A DNA stretch of 64,000 nt, from the NCBI RefSeq assembly GCF_011839805.1, contig NZ_VWPY01000004.1, forward strand, positions 1 to 64,000. Reading direction: 5' to 3'. Position 1 is the stretch's first letter, and the number at the start of each line of letters is the position of its first letter. This document shows positions 18,068 to 27,200 of this stretch, piece by piece. Source of the DNA: Kineococcus rubinsiae (GTDB lineage Bacteria; Actinomycetota; Actinomycetes; Actinomycetales; Kineococcaceae). The position numbers and the translations under genes are program-made. The notes beneath the pieces are model-generated. The model searched no databases and had not been told where the DNA came from. It saw only the letters and a program-made list of their open reading frames with translations.

Positions 18068-19231
18068 TCAGCGCAGCCCGGTGGGGCGCTGCAGCGCGAG
18101 CTGCAGCAGCCGGTCGACGAGCTCGGGGTAGTCCACGCCCGTCTCGGCCCACATGCGCGGGTACATCGAGAAGGGCGTGAAGCCGGGCATGGTGTTGATC
18201 TCGTTGACGACGATGCCGTCGGCCCCGCGCGCGGGGTCGACGAAGAGGTCCACGCGGGCCAGACCCTCGGCGCCCATGGCCAGGAAGACGTCGACCGCGG
18301 TGCGGCGCACGGCGGCGACCACGTCGGCGGGCAGGTCGGCCGGGCACGTGAGGCGCACCGAGTCCGCGTCGAGGTACTTGGCCTCGAAGTCGTAGAAGGC
18401 GTGCCCGCCGAGGACCTCGATCTCGCCGGGCAGGCTCGTCAGCGGCTCGCCGCCGCCGAGGTCCTCCAGGACGCCGCACTCCACCTCGCGGCCCACCAGC
18501 GCGGCCTCCACGACGACCTTCGGGTCGTGGGACACCGCGAGCGCCACGGCCGCGTCGAGGTCCTCGGCCCGGTCGACCTTGGTGATGCCGATGCTGGACC
18601 CGGCCCGCGCGGGCTTGACGAAGACGGGCAGGCCGAGCGTCGCGACGTCCTTGCGGCACGCGTCGGGGTCGGCCGCCCAGCGGCGCGCGGTGAACGACGT
18701 CCAGGGCCCGACGGGCAGCCCGGCGCCGGCCAGGAGGACCTTCATGACCTGCTTGTCCATGCTCGCCGCCGAGGCGAGCACGCCCGAGCCGACGTAGCGG
18801 GTGTCGGAGAGCTCCAGCAGGCCCTGCAGGGTGCCGTCCTCGCCGAAGGGCCCGTGCAGCAGCGGGAGGACGACGTCGACGTGCTGCAGGGCGACGGCCC
18901 CGCCCGTGGCGTCCAGCGCCTCCAGGGCGCCCGCGGCGACCTCGAGCGACAGCGCCACGCGGGCCCCGTCGGCGGGCACCTCGGGCTGCGCGGACCCGCC
19001 GAGGGCGAAGGCCGCGGCGTGCTCGTCGACCAGCACCCAGCGGCCCGTGCGGGTGATGCCCACGGGCACGACGTCGTAGCGCTCGCGGTCGATCGCGGCG
19101 AGCACCCCGGCCGCGGTGACGCAGCTGACCGCGTGCTCGGAGGAGCGCCCGCCGAAGAGGACGGCGACGCGCGGGCGGCGCGCGGGTGCGGCGGTCGGAA
19201 CCGGGGTCGGGGCCTCGCTCAGGCTGCTCAT
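18068..19231 (-). CDS. ddl: D-alanine--D-alanine ligase
   Basis: ATP-grasp ligase that makes D-Ala-D-Ala for peptidoglycan. 387 residues. Motifs include VLFGGRSSEHAVSC at the N-terminus, LPLLHGPFGEDGTLQGLLE (serine and Glu region), ASMDKQVMK, PVFVKPARAGSSIGITKV (ATP-grasp loop) and the C-terminal metal site VNEINTMPGFTPFSMYP. A TAGGGT box 8 nt before the ATG and lack of a Shine-Dalgarno suggest a leaderless mRNA. Divergent from the PLP-enzyme gene, 38 bp apart. Confidence 0.96.
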   Translation of the reverse strand: MSSLSEAPTPVPTAAPARRPRVAVLFGGRSSEHAVSCVTAAGVLAAIDRERYDVVPVGITRTGRWVLVDEHAAAFALGGSAQPEVPADGARVALSLEVAAGALEALDATGGAVALQHVDVVLPLLHGPFGEDGTLQGLLELSDTRYVGSGVLASAASMDKQVMKVLLAGAGLPVGPWTSFTARRWAADPDACRKDVATLGLPVFVKPARAGSSIGITKVDRAEDLDAAVALAVSHDPKVVVEAALVGREVECGVLEDLGGGEPLTSLPGEIEVLGGHAFYDFEAKYLDADSVRLTCPADLPADVVAAVRRTAVDVFLAMGAEGLARVDLFVDPARGADGIVVNEINTMPGFTPFSMYPRMWAETGVDYPELVDRLLQLALQRPTGLR

Positions 19232-19239
19232 CGGCGGCG

Positions 19240-19245
19240 ACCCTA
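19240..19245 (-). promoter_or_regulatory. -10 box (TAGGGT) of ddl, probably leaderless
   Basis: TAGGGT ends 8 nt before the ddl ATG, with only CGCCGCCG between, so no Shine-Dalgarno. Confidence 0.5.
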
Positions 19246-19269
19246 CCGGCGGTGTGGTTGGGTCCTGCC

Positions 19270-20502
19270 ATGCCCGCGCACGACTCGCCGACCCCTGCCC
19301 CCGCCGCCCGCCCGGCCCTGTCCCCCGACACGGTGGCCGTCGTCGCCGGCCGACCGCCGCGCGGTCCCGACGCCGAGCTGAACGTCGGCGTGTCCCTGAC
19401 CGCCACCTACGTCGGCGGCGGCGCGATGGGCACGGGCGAGCTCGGCTACGGCCGCTTCGGCAACCCGACCTGGACGGCGCTGGAGGAGGCGATCGGCCGC
19501 CTCGAGGGCGGCCACGCGCTCACCTTCGCCTCCGGAATGGCCGCGGTCGGCGCGGCCCTGCACCTGCTGCCCGCCGACGGCACCGTCCTGGTCCCCCGCG
19601 GCGCCTACAACGGCACCCACGCCCTCAGCGCGCTCCTCGCCGCGCAGGGACGGCTGCGCGTCCAGCACGTCGACGTCACCGACCTCGAGGGCGTCCGCGC
19701 GACCCTGCAGGCGCTGCCCGCCGGTCCCGTGGCGCTGTGGCTGGAGTCGCCGACGAACCCGCTGCTGGAGGTGGCCGACCTCGAGGCCCTCGCGGCGCTG
19801 GGCCACGAGCACGGCGCGGTCGTGGTGGCGGACAACACCTTCGCGACGCCGCTGCTGCAGCGCCCACTCGAGCTCGGCGTCGACGTCGTCGTGCACTCGG
19901 TGACGAAGTTCCTCTCGGGGCACTCCGACGTCGTCCTCGGCGCGGTCGTGGTGCGCGACCTGGACCTCCTGGCCCGGGTGCGCCAGCACCGGACGCTGCA
20001 CGGCGCCGTCCCCGGCCCGCTGGAGGCCTTCCTGGCGCTGCGGGGCATCCGGACGCTGCCGCTGCGCCTGGAGCGCTCGCAGGCCAGCGCGGCCCTGCTG
20101 GCGCGCCGCCTCGTCGACCACCCCGCGGTGACGCGCGTGCGCCACCCCTCGCTGGCCGACGACCCGGGCCACGCGCTGGCGAAGGCGCAGATGAGCGGCT
20201 TCGGCGCGCTCGTCTCGATCGAGGTCGCGGGCGGCCCGGCCGCGGCCGACGCCGTGGTCGACGCCGTTCGGCTGTGGGTGCCGGCGACGAGCCTCGGCGG
20301 GGTGGAGTCGCTGGTCGAGCGCCGCCGCCGCCACGCCGGCGAGCCCGTCGTCGTGCCCGAGGACCTGCTGCGGCTGTCCGTCGGCGTCGAGGACGTCGAG
20401 GACCTGTGGCGCGACCTGGCCCAGGCCCTCGACGCCTCGCAGACGACCGACACCGCCCCGGCGACCGACACCGCCCCGGCGACGGACGCCGCCCAGGCCT
20501 GA
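19270..20502 (+). CDS. Cys/Met-metabolism PLP-dependent enzyme (cystathionine gamma-lyase/synthase type)
   Basis: 410 residues, fold type I. The PLP lysine lies in VVVHSVTKFLSGHSDVVLG. The substrate-loop YGRFGNPTWTALEEAIGRLEGG and FASGMAAVGAALHLL are standard for the family. Synthase, beta-lyase and gamma-lyase activity cannot be told apart by eye; actinobacterial relatives in this position are often annotated as cystathionine gamma-lyase. The last 20 residues contain a short repeat (TDTAPATDTAPATD) from an 18-bp tandem duplication near 20446-20481, which is dispensable-looking. It converges with gpsA. Confidence 0.85.
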   Translation: MPAHDSPTPAPAARPALSPDTVAVVAGRPPRGPDAELNVGVSLTATYVGGGAMGTGELGYGRFGNPTWTALEEAIGRLEGGHALTFASGMAAVGAALHLLPADGTVLVPRGAYNGTHALSALLAAQGRLRVQHVDVTDLEGVRATLQALPAGPVALWLESPTNPLLEVADLEALAALGHEHGAVVVADNTFATPLLQRPLELGVDVVVHSVTKFLSGHSDVVLGAVVVRDLDLLARVRQHRTLHGAVPGPLEAFLALRGIRTLPLRLERSQASAALLARRLVDHPAVTRVRHPSLADDPGHALAKAQMSGFGALVSIEVAGGPAAADAVVDAVRLWVPATSLGGVESLVERRRRHAGEPVVVPEDLLRLSVGVEDVEDLWRDLAQALDASQTTDTAPATDTAPATDAAQA

Positions 20503-20518
20503 CGGGGGCGGCCCGCTC

Positions 20519-21553
20519 TCAGGGCCCGTCGAGGGTCCGGGAGCGCGAGAGCAGCCGCGCGGCCGCGTCGCGGGGCGTGCGGCGCCCCGCGACGACGTCG
20601 ACGACCTCGGCCGTCAGCGGCATCTCGACGCCCGCCGCGCGGGCCCGCTCGAGCACGGCGGGCGCGGAGGTGACGCCCTCGGCCGTGGCGCCGACCTCGC
20701 GCAGGGCCTGCGCCAGCGGTGTCCCGCGGCCCAGGGCCAGGCCCACGCGGTGGTTGCGCGACAGCGGTGAGCCGCACGTGGCCACGAGGTCGCCGACCCC
20801 CGCGAGGCCGGCGAACGTCGTCGCGCGCCCGCCCAGGGCCACGCCGAGGCGCATCGTCTCGGCGAGGCCCCGCGTGAGGATCGAGGCCCGGGCGTTGGCC
20901 CCGTGCCCGGCGCCCTCGGTCATGCCGACCGCGAGCGCGACGACGTTCTTCACGGCGCCCGCGACGTCGACGCCGATGACGTCGTCGGACAGGTAGGGCC
21001 GGAAGACGGCGGAGCTGCAGGCGTCGGCGACGCGGTGGGCGACGGCCTCGTCGCGGCAGGCCACGACGGTGGTGGCCGGGTCGCGCCGGGCGATCTCCCC
21101 GGCGAGGTTCGGCCCGGACACGGCCACGACGCGCTCGGGCGGGACTCCCGCGGCCTCGGCGACGAGCTCGCAGCCGAAGCGCCCCGTCCCGGTCTCCACG
21201 CCCTTGGCCAGCTGCACGAGCGGCACGGGCGGCAGCAGCGGCCGCCAGGCGTCGAGGTGCTCGCGCAGTCGCTGCAGGGGCAGGGCGAGGACCACGAGGT
21301 CGGCGCCGTCCACGGCGGCCGCGACGTCGGAGGTCGCGTCGACCCCCGCGGGCAGCCGCACGTCGCCGAGGTAGGCCGCGTTGGTGCGGCGCGTACGCAC
21401 CTCCTCGGCCACCTCCTCCCGCCGCGACCACAGGACGACCTGCGAGCCGGCGTCGGCCAGGACGAGGGCGAAGGCGCTGCCCCAGGCGCCGGCCCCGAGG
21501 ACGGCGACCCGGGCGGGTGCGGGGGCCGGGGCGGCGGTGGGGTCGGTGCTCAC
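20519..21553 (-). CDS. gpsA: Glycerol-3-phosphate dehydrogenase [NAD(P)+]
   Basis: Makes sn-glycerol 3-phosphate from dihydroxyacetone phosphate for phospholipid synthesis. 344 residues. The Rossmann motif is VAVLGAGAWGSAFA; LAKGVETGTGRF and VSGPNLAGEIARRDPA follow, and the catalytic Lys region is GVDVAGAVKNVVALAVGM. The NHRVG segment completes the family signature. Start GTG, 6 nt after a TAGCCT box with no Shine-Dalgarno. Confidence 0.95.
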   Translation of the reverse strand: MSTDPTAAPAPAPARVAVLGAGAWGSAFALVLADAGSQVVLWSRREEVAEEVRTRRTNAAYLGDVRLPAGVDATSDVAAAVDGADLVVLALPLQRLREHLDAWRPLLPPVPLVQLAKGVETGTGRFGCELVAEAAGVPPERVVAVSGPNLAGEIARRDPATTVVACRDEAVAHRVADACSSAVFRPYLSDDVIGVDVAGAVKNVVALAVGMTEGAGHGANARASILTRGLAETMRLGVALGGRATTFAGLAGVGDLVATCGSPLSRNHRVGLALGRGTPLAQALREVGATAEGVTSAPAVLERARAAGVEMPLTAEVVDVVAGRRTPRDAAARLLSRSRTLDGP

Positions 21554-21559
21554 CAGGTG

Positions 21560-21565
21560 AGGCTA
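21560..21565 (-). promoter_or_regulatory. -10 box (TAGCCT) of gpsA, probably leaderless
   Basis: TAGCCT lies 6 nt before the gpsA GTG and no ribosome-binding site is visible. Confidence 0.5.
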
Positions 21566-21618
21566 GGGGGTCCCCGCCCGGCACGACACGCCGAGCGGAG
21601 TTGGCGTGCAATCGATAT

Positions 21619-21637
21619 CTCATCTGTGAGTTAGCCT
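21619..21637 (+). promoter_or_regulatory. -10 box of the HTH-MurA gene with adjacent inverted repeat
   Basis: TAGCCT (21632-21637) lies 6 nt before the ATG, without a Shine-Dalgarno. Directly upstream is CTCA-TCTG-TGAG (21619-21630), a short inverted repeat in the -35/-10 spacer. It could be an operator for the gene's own XRE domain, but the half-sites are only 4 bp, so this is speculative. Confidence 0.4.
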
Positions 21638-21643
21638 CGCCCC

Positions 21644-23188
21644 ATGGCAGTCTCCACCGAGTCCGCGAGTGACCACCTCTCCCAGATCGGCGCCCTCATC
21701 CGGGACGCGCGCCGCCACCGGGGCCTCACGCAGGTCCAGCTGGCCGAGCGCCTGGGCACCAGCCAGAGCGCGGTGCACCGGATGGAGCAGGGTCAGCAGA
21801 ACGTCTCCATCGACATGCTGCAGCGCGTCGGCAGCGCCCTGAACGACGACATCGTCTCCATCGGCCGCCCCACCCCGACGCACCTGCGCGTGCACGGCGG
21901 GGCCCAGCTCTCCGGCAGCATCGCCGTGAAGTCCAGCAAGAACGCGGGGGTCGCGCTGCTGTGCGCGGCGCTGCTCAACCGCGGCCGCACGACGCTGCGC
22001 GGGGTCGCCCGCATCCTCGAGATCCACCGCATCCTCGAGGTCCTCGGCAGCATCGGCGTGAAGTACACCTGGATCAACGAGGCCGACCTCGTCCTGGACG
22101 TCCCCGACGACCTGGACCTGGACGCCATGGACGGCGAGACCGCGCGCCGCACCCGCAGCATCATCATGCTGCTCGGCCCGCTCCTGCACCGCTACGAGGA
22201 GTTCCAGCTGCCCTACGCCGGCGGCTGCGACCTCGGCACCCGCACCGTGGAGCCGCACATGGTGGCGCTGCGCCCGTTCGGCCTGGCCGTCACCGCGACC
22301 ACGGGCTACTACCACGGCGTGGTCGACCGGTCGGTGGCCCCGCGCAAGCCCATCGTCCTGACCGAGCGCGGCGACACCGTGACCGAGAACGCCCTCATGG
22401 CCGCGGCCCGCAACGACGGCGTCACGACCATCCGCAACGCGAGCCCGAACTACATGGTCCAGGACCTGTGCTTCTTCCTGGAGCAGCTGGGCGTGCGCAT
22501 CGACGGCATCGGGACGACGACCCTCGTCGTGCACGGGGTCCCGCAGATCTCCGTCGACGTCGACTACTCCCCCTCGGAGGACCCGGTCGAGGCCATGAGC
22601 CTGCTGACCGCGGCGATCATCACGCACTCCGAGCTGACGGTGACGCGCGCCCCGATCGAGTTCCTCGAGATCGAGCTCGCGATCCTCTCGGAGATGGGCC
22701 TGGAGTACGACCTCACCGAGGAGTACCCCGCAGCCAACGGGCGCACCCGCCTGGTCGACATCACGGTGCACCCCTCGCACCTGCGGGCGCCCATCGACAA
22801 GATCCACCCCATGCCGTTCCCGGGGCTGAACATCGACAACCTGCCGTTCTTCGCGGTCATCGCCGCGAGCGCGGAGGGCTCGACCACGGTCCACGACTGG
22901 GTCTACGACAACCGGGCCATCTACCTCACGGAGCTGAACCGCCTGGGCGCCAAGGTGAAGCTGCTCGACCCGCACCGCGTGCTGGTCGAGGGCCCCACCC
23001 GCTGGTCGGGTGCCGAGGTGCTGTGCCCGCCGGCCCTGCGGCCCGCCGTGGTGCTCCTGCTGGCGATGCTCGCCGCGAAGGGCACCTCGGTGCTGCGCAA
23101 CGTCGACATCATCGCCCGCGGCTACGAGCAGCTCGCCGAGCGGCTCGTCCCGCTGGGCGCGCAGATCGAGACGTTCCGCGACGCCTGA
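21644..23188 (+). CDS. MurA-type enolpyruvyl transferase with N-terminal XRE helix-turn-helix domain
   Basis: 514 residues. Residues about 13-68 are an XRE DNA-binding domain (GALIRDARRHRGLTQVQLAE, then GTSQSAVHRMEQG). The rest is a full UDP-GlcNAc 1-carboxyvinyltransferase. Active-site residues are kept: SSKNA for the Lys-Asn pair, the PEP-binding Cys at residue 195 (YAGGCDLGTRT), Asp in FPGLNIDNLPFF and RGYE near the end. The reaction would be the first committed step of peptidoglycan synthesis, or a related one. I recall the same HTH-MurA architecture in Streptomyces alongside a plain MurA, so this is probably the second paralogue. Apparently leaderless. Confidence 0.9.
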   Translation: MAVSTESASDHLSQIGALIRDARRHRGLTQVQLAERLGTSQSAVHRMEQGQQNVSIDMLQRVGSALNDDIVSIGRPTPTHLRVHGGAQLSGSIAVKSSKNAGVALLCAALLNRGRTTLRGVARILEIHRILEVLGSIGVKYTWINEADLVLDVPDDLDLDAMDGETARRTRSIIMLLGPLLHRYEEFQLPYAGGCDLGTRTVEPHMVALRPFGLAVTATTGYYHGVVDRSVAPRKPIVLTERGDTVTENALMAAARNDGVTTIRNASPNYMVQDLCFFLEQLGVRIDGIGTTTLVVHGVPQISVDVDYSPSEDPVEAMSLLTAAIITHSELTVTRAPIEFLEIELAILSEMGLEYDLTEEYPAANGRTRLVDITVHPSHLRAPIDKIHPMPFPGLNIDNLPFFAVIAASAEGSTTVHDWVYDNRAIYLTELNRLGAKVKLLDPHRVLVEGPTRWSGAEVLCPPALRPAVVLLLAMLAAKGTSVLRNVDIIARGYEQLAERLVPLGAQIETFRDA

Positions 23189-23203
23189 GCCCCACCCCCG
23201 CAG

Positions 23204-23247
23204 ACGACGGAGCCCCCCACCTCGCTCGAGGTGGGGGGCTCCGTCGT
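23204..23247. terminator. Strong hairpin terminator between convergent murA-like gene and hupB
   Basis: A perfect 21-bp stem with a 2-nt loop (left arm 23204-23224, right arm 23227-23247). GGGGGCTCCGTCGT is repeated once more right after it, a short slippage-like duplication. It serves both genes. Confidence 0.9.
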
Positions 23248-23289
23248 GGGGGCTCCGTCGTGGGCGGCGTCCGCGAGGACGCCTGCGCG

Positions 23290-23910
23290 TCAGGCCTTCT
23301 TGGCCGCGGCGCGCTTGGTGGCGGTCTTCGCCGTGGTGGCGCGGGTCGCCGTCGTCGTCTTGGCGGCGGACTTCGCGGCCGTCGTCGTCTTCGCCGCGGG
23401 AGCGGCCTTGGCGGGGGCCGCCTTCGCCGGCGCGGCCTTGCGCGCGGCGGGGGCGGCCTTGGTGGCGGCGGCGGTCTTGCGGACCGGGGCCGCGGCCGGG
23501 GCGGCCGACTTCGCCGCGGAGGTGCGCGTGGCGGGCGCGGCCTTGCGGGCCGGGGTCGCGGCGACGGCCGGGACGACGGAGGTGATGCCGCTGGCGGCCC
23601 GCTCCTTGGCGCCGGCGGTGTAGGCGCGCAGCGCCTTCGTGTCGGAGACGACCTCCTTGAAGGCCGTGCCCGGGCGGAAGCGCGGCACGGAGGTCTTCTT
23701 GATCTTCACGGCCTCCCCGGTGCGGGGGTTGCGGCCCGTGCGCGCGTTGCGAGCCTGCTTCTCGAAGGTCCCGAATCCGCTGATGGCCACCTTGTCGCCC
23801 TTGGCGACGGTCAGGGTGATCATCTCGACGATGGCCTCGACGGCCACGGTCGCCTGTCGCTTCCCGCCGAGGCGGGTCTCGAGAGCGTCGACCAGTTCTG
23901 CCTTGTTCAC
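23290..23910 (-). CDS. hupB: HU-type nucleoid protein with Lys/Ala-rich tail
   Basis: 206 residues. The first 90 are a complete HU fold: MNKAELVDALETRLGGKRQA, the GFGTFEKQARNARTGRNPRTG beta-arm region, then RFRPGTAFKEVV. A long basic tail follows (AAPAKAAPAKAAPAAKTTTA and similar repeats) that resembles eukaryotic linker histone H1. This architecture is the actinobacterial HupB/Hlp type, a nucleoid-compacting protein. Start GTG with GAGGAGG upstream. The 310-bp region before it is non-coding. Confidence 0.95.
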   Translation of the reverse strand: MNKAELVDALETRLGGKRQATVAVEAIVEMITLTVAKGDKVAISGFGTFEKQARNARTGRNPRTGEAVKIKKTSVPRFRPGTAFKEVVSDTKALRAYTAGAKERAASGITSVVPAVAATPARKAAPATRTSAAKSAAPAAAPVRKTAAATKAAPAARKAAPAKAAPAKAAPAAKTTTAAKSAAKTTTATRATTAKTATKRAAAKKA

Positions 23911-24170
23911 GGGGGTGCTCCTCCTCGGAAGGGGCTGTCTGTCCTTCTTGCACAGGGGCCGAGCAGGAGCCCGACGGATGAACGGTACGGCCGCGGATCA
24001 CGTCCGTCCACCACGTGCGTGGCAGATCCCCTTGTGGCGCAGTGCGAGTCGCGCCGCCCGGCGGACCGCGCCGGGCTCCCGCCTCGACGGTGGGCCGTGG
24101 CGCACCCGGTCGCCGCCCGCGCGGCACGGTCGGCGAGAAGCGCTGCGGGACAGCCCCTCTGGAACGACGA
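23911..24170. other. Non-coding gap upstream of hupB
   Basis: About 260 bp with no supportable ORF. It must contain the hupB promoter and leader (minus strand), but I could not pick a convincing -35/-10 pair. No riboswitch-like structure was recognised. Confidence 0.5.
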
Positions 24171-24208
24171 AGCCCCGGAACCGGCGCCGCAGCGCCGGTT
24201 CCGGGGCT
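24171..24208 (-). terminator. leuCD terminator
   Basis: A perfect 17-bp stem (24171-24187 with 24192-24208) and a 4-nt loop, 13 bp past the leuD stop. On the minus strand it is followed by TCGTCGTTCC, moderately T-rich. Confidence 0.85.
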
Positions 24209-24221
24209 CCCCCGGGCGGCC

Positions 24222-24827
24222 TCAGGAGGCGGTGCGGGCCGGGATCGTGGCCGGCTTGAACGACGGCCGGCGGGTCTCGAAGTCGGTGATCGCGTCGGCG
24301 TGGCGCAGGGTCAGGCTGATGTCGTCGAGGCCCTCCATGAGGCGCCAGCGCACGTAGTCGTCCACCTCGAAGGGCACCGTGAGGTCCTGCACGGTCGCGG
24401 TGCGGGTGCCGAGGTCGACGGTCACCTCCGTGCCGGGGTGCGACTCCAGCGCCTTCCAGAGCAGTTCGACGTCGCTCTGGCTGACGACCCCGGTCAGCAG
24501 CCCCTGCTTGCCGGAGTTCCCGCGGAAGATGTCGGCGAAGCGCGGGGCCAGGACCACCTTGAAGCCGTAGTCCCGCAGGGCCCAGACGGCGTGCTCGCGC
24601 GAGGAGCCGGTCCCGAAGTCGTTGCCGGCGACGAGCACGGACCCGGCGCGGTAGGGCTCGAGGTTGAGCACGAAGTTCGGGTCGCCGCGCCAGGCGGCGA
24701 ACAGCGCGTCCTCGAAGCCGGTCTTGGTGACGCGCTTGAGGTACACGGCGGGGATGATCTGGTCGGTGTCGACGTCGGTGCGGCGCAGCGGGACGCCGAC
24801 GCCGCGGTGGACGGAGAACTTCTCCAC
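24222..24827 (-). CDS. leuD: 3-isopropylmalate dehydratase small subunit
   Basis: Leucine synthesis, isomerising 2- to 3-isopropylmalate with LeuC. 201 residues. Markers are the N-terminal [20 protein letters not shown] and the [17 protein letters not shown] substrate-binding segment. Start GTG with AGGAG 7 nt upstream. It lies 43 bp after leuC and is followed by a strong hairpin terminator. Confidence 0.96.
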   Translation of the reverse strand: MEKFSVHRGVGVPLRRTDVDTDQIIPAVYLKRVTKTGFEDALFAAWRGDPNFVLNLEPYRAGSVLVAGNDFGTGSSREHAVWALRDYGFKVVLAPRFADIFRGNSGKQGLLTGVVSQSDVELLWKALESHPGTEVTVDLGTRTATVQDLTVPFEVDDYVRWRLMEGLDDISLTLRHADAITDFETRRPSFKPATIPARTAS

Positions 24828-24870
24828 GGGGGTGCTCCTGGTCTCTCGGGCGCGGGGTGTCGGGTCGGGC

Positions 24871-26289
24871 TCAGGCGACGGGGGCGGGCTCGAGGTCCGC
24901 CGGCGAGGACAGCGTGCCGCGCACGGCGGTCGCCGCGGCGACCAGCGGGCTGACGAGGTGCGTGCGCCCGCCCTTGCCCTGGCGGCCCTCGAAGTTGCGG
25001 TTGGAGGTCGACGCGCTGCGCTCCCCCACCGCGAGCTGGTCGGGGTTCATCCCCAGGCACATGGAGCAGCCCGCGTGGCGCCACTCGGCCCCGAAGTCGA
25101 GGAACACCCGGTCCAGGCCCTCCGCCTCGGCCTGCAGGCGCACGCGCGCCGAGCCCGGGACCACCAGCACGCGCAGCGAGTCGGCCTTCTGCCGGCCCTT
25201 CACGACCTCGGCCGCGGCGCGCAGGTCCTCGATGCGCCCGTTGGTGCAGGAGCCGATGAAGACGGTGTCGATGCCGATCTCGCGCATCGGGGTGCCGCCC
25301 TCGAGGCCCATGTACTCCAGGGCGCGCTCGATGGACTGCCGCGCACCGTCCTCGCCGACGTTCGCCGGGTCGGGGACGGAGCCGGACAGCGGGACGCCCT
25401 GGCCGGGGTTCGTGCCCCAGGTGACGAAGGGCTCGAGGTCCTCGCCCTGCAGCACGACCTCGGCGTCGAACTCGGCGTCGTCGTCGGTGCGGAGCGTGGA
25501 CCAGTACTCGACCGCGGCGTCCCAGTCGGCGCCCGTGGGGGCGTGCGGGCGGCCCTGGACGTACGCGAAGGTCTTCTCGTCGGGCGCGATCATCCCGGCG
25601 CGGGCGCCGGCCTCGATCGACATGTTGCAGATCGTCATCCGGCCCTCCATGGACAGGGCCTCGATCGCCTCGCCCCGGTACTCCAGGACGTAGCCCTGGC
25701 CGCCGCCGGTCCCGATCTCCGCGATGACCGCGAGGATCACGTCCTTGGCGGTCGTGCCGGGCTTGAGGTGGCCGTTGACCGTGATGGCCATGGTCTTGAA
25801 GGGCTTCAGCGGCAGCGTCTGCGTGGCGAGGACGTGCTCGACCTCGCTGGTGCCGATGCCCATGGCCAGGGAGCCGAAGGCGCCGTGGGTGGAGGTGTGG
25901 GAGTCGCCGCACACGACGGTCATGCCGGGCTGCGTGAGCCCGAGCTGCGGGCCGACGACGTGCACGATGCCCTGGTCGGCGTCGCCCAGGGAGTGCAGGC
26001 GGACGCCGAACTCCTCGCAGTTGCGGCGCAGCGTCTCGATCTGGATGCGCGAGGTCTTGTCCGCGATCGGGAGGTCGATGCCGACGGTGGGCGTGTTGTG
26101 GTCCTCGGTCGCGATCGTGAGGTCCAGGCGCCGCACGGGGCGGCCGGCCTGGCGCAGGCCGTCGAACGCCTGCGGGCTCGTGACCTCGTGCACGAGGTGC
26201 AGGTCGATGTAGAGCAGGTCGGGCTCGTTGCCCTCGCCCTGCCGGACGACGTGGTCGTCCCAGACCTTCTCCGCCAGTGTGCGTCCCAC
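24871..26289 (-). CDS. leuC: 3-isopropylmalate dehydratase large subunit
   Basis: Aconitase-family [4Fe-4S] subunit of isopropylmalate isomerase, 472 residues. Cluster-ligand cysteines lie in [13 protein letters not shown] and [23 protein letters not shown] and [14 protein letters not shown] are family hallmarks. I placed the start at GTG 26289 ([12 protein letters not shown]) because GGAGGAG is 6 nt upstream; the frame is open far further upstream only as a shadow of ndgR. Divergent from ndgR, with a palindromic operator between them. Confidence 0.96.
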   Translation of the reverse strand: MGRTLAEKVWDDHVVRQGEGNEPDLLYIDLHLVHEVTSPQAFDGLRQAGRPVRRLDLTIATEDHNTPTVGIDLPIADKTSRIQIETLRRNCEEFGVRLHSLGDADQGIVHVVGPQLGLTQPGMTVVCGDSHTSTHGAFGSLAMGIGTSEVEHVLATQTLPLKPFKTMAITVNGHLKPGTTAKDVILAVIAEIGTGGGQGYVLEYRGEAIEALSMEGRMTICNMSIEAGARAGMIAPDEKTFAYVQGRPHAPTGADWDAAVEYWSTLRTDDDAEFDAEVVLQGEDLEPFVTWGTNPGQGVPLSGSVPDPANVGEDGARQSIERALEYMGLEGGTPMREIGIDTVFIGSCTNGRIEDLRAAAEVVKGRQKADSLRVLVVPGSARVRLQAEAEGLDRVFLDFGAEWRHAGCSMCLGMNPDQLAVGERSASTSNRNFEGRQGKGGRTHLVSPLVAAATAVRGTLSSPADLEPAPVA

Positions 26290-26325
26290 CTGTGTCTCCT
26301 CCCGACCCGCGATGCCCGCCAGCTT

Positions 26326-26346
26326 GCGTCTCGCATGCTGAGACGC
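26326..26346. promoter_or_regulatory. Predicted NdgR operator between leuC and ndgR
   Basis: Perfect inverted repeat GCGTCTC-N7-GAGACGC in the 69-bp divergent gap. It sits next to a putative ndgR promoter (TATCGC near 26350). Closely related 21-bp sites occur before leuB and ilvB. In Streptomyces the orthologous regulator acts on leuCD from this position. Confidence 0.7.
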
Positions 26347-26358
26347 GAGTATCGCTCC

Positions 26359-27096
26359 GTGGACAAGAGTAGCGGAGTCGGAGTGCTGGACAAGGCCGTG
26401 CTGGTGCTGGGGGCCCTCGAGGCCGGCCCGGCGAGCCTCGCGCAGCTCGTGACGGCCACCGGACTGGCCCGCCCGACGGCCCACCGCCTCGCCGTCGCCC
26501 TGGAGCACCACCGCCTCGTCGACCGCGACCTGCAGGGCCGCTTCGTGCTCGGCGACCGCCACGCCGAGCTCGCCGCGGCCGCGGGCGAGGACCGGCTGGT
26601 GGCCGTCGCCGGGCCGCTGCTGACCGGGCTGCGCGACGCCACGGGCGAGAGCGCGCAGCTGTACCGCCGCCACGGCGAGCACCGCATCTGCATCGCCGCG
26701 GCCGAGCGCCTGCACGGCCTGCGCGACACCGTCCCCGTCGGGACGTCGATGACGATGGGCGCGGGCTCCGCGGCGCAGGTGCTGCTCGCCTGGGACGACC
26801 CCGAGCGGCTGTCCGTGGAGCTGCACCAGGCGAAGTTCGACGCCTCGACGCTGTCCGGGGTCCGCCGGCGCGGGTGGGCGCACAGCGTGGGCGAGCGCGA
26901 GCCGGGCGTGGCCTCGGTGAGCGCCCCGGTGCGGGGGCCGTCGGGGAAGGTCGTCGCGGCCGTGTCCGTCTCGGGCCCTGCGGAGCGCCTGGGGCGCCAC
27001 CCGGGCCGCCGGCACGCCGAGGCGGTCCTCGCGGCCGCCGCGTCGTTCTCCGCGGCGCTGCGGCCCGCCGAGGGCCTCCCGTCCGGGACCGCGTGA
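26359..27096 (+). CDS. ndgR: IclR-family regulator NdgR/LeuR type
   Basis: 245 residues beginning [20 protein letters not shown], almost identical in start to Streptomyces NdgR as I remember it. The winged helix ([20 protein letters not shown]) is followed by an IclR effector domain ([40 protein letters not shown]). In Streptomyces this regulator controls leucine and other amino-acid genes. An in-frame ATG at 26335 lies inside the operator and would add eight residues; homology favours GTG 26359. A hairpin terminator follows immediately. Confidence 0.9.
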   Translation: MDKSSGVGVLDKAVLVLGALEAGPASLAQLVTATGLARPTAHRLAVALEHHRLVDRDLQGRFVLGDRHAELAAAAGEDRLVAVAGPLLTGLRDATGESAQLYRRHGEHRICIAAAERLHGLRDTVPVGTSMTMGAGSAAQVLLAWDDPERLSVELHQAKFDASTLSGVRRRGWAHSVGEREPGVASVSAPVRGPSGKVVAAVSVSGPAERLGRHPGRRHAEAVLAAAASFSAALRPAEGLPSGTA

Positions 27097-27101
27097 GCGC
27101 C

Positions 27102-27131
27102 CGACCTCCCGGCCCCTGGGCCGGGAGGTCG
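27102..27131 (+). terminator. ndgR terminator
   Basis: 13-bp perfect stem (CGACCTCCCGGCC against GGCCGGGAGGTCG) with a CCTG loop, 5 bp past the ndgR stop. Confidence 0.75.
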
Positions 27132-27165
27132 ACAGGTCGGGAGATCGCGAGCCCCGGGAACGACG

Positions 27166-27194
27166 AAGGCCCCCGGTCGGTGACCGGGGGCCTT
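27166..27194 (-). terminator. tRNA-Glu/tRNA-Gln terminator
   Basis: 13-bp perfect stem AAGGCCCCCGGTC with GACCGGGGGCCTT and a 3-nt loop, just past the 3' end of tRNA-Glu on the minus strand. A T-containing tail (TTCGTCGTTCC) follows. Confidence 0.8.
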
Positions 27195-27200
27195 GCGAGG

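Noticed and set aside
20446-20490. 18-bp tandem repeat at the end of the PLP-enzyme gene as a regulatory element
   Set aside because: It stays in frame and only lengthens a disordered tail (TDTAPATD).
24871-27015. A 714-residue LeuC with a long N-terminal extension
   Set aside because: The upstream 242 codons are the antisense of ndgR. GTG 26289 with GGAGGAG gives the normal LeuC N-terminus.
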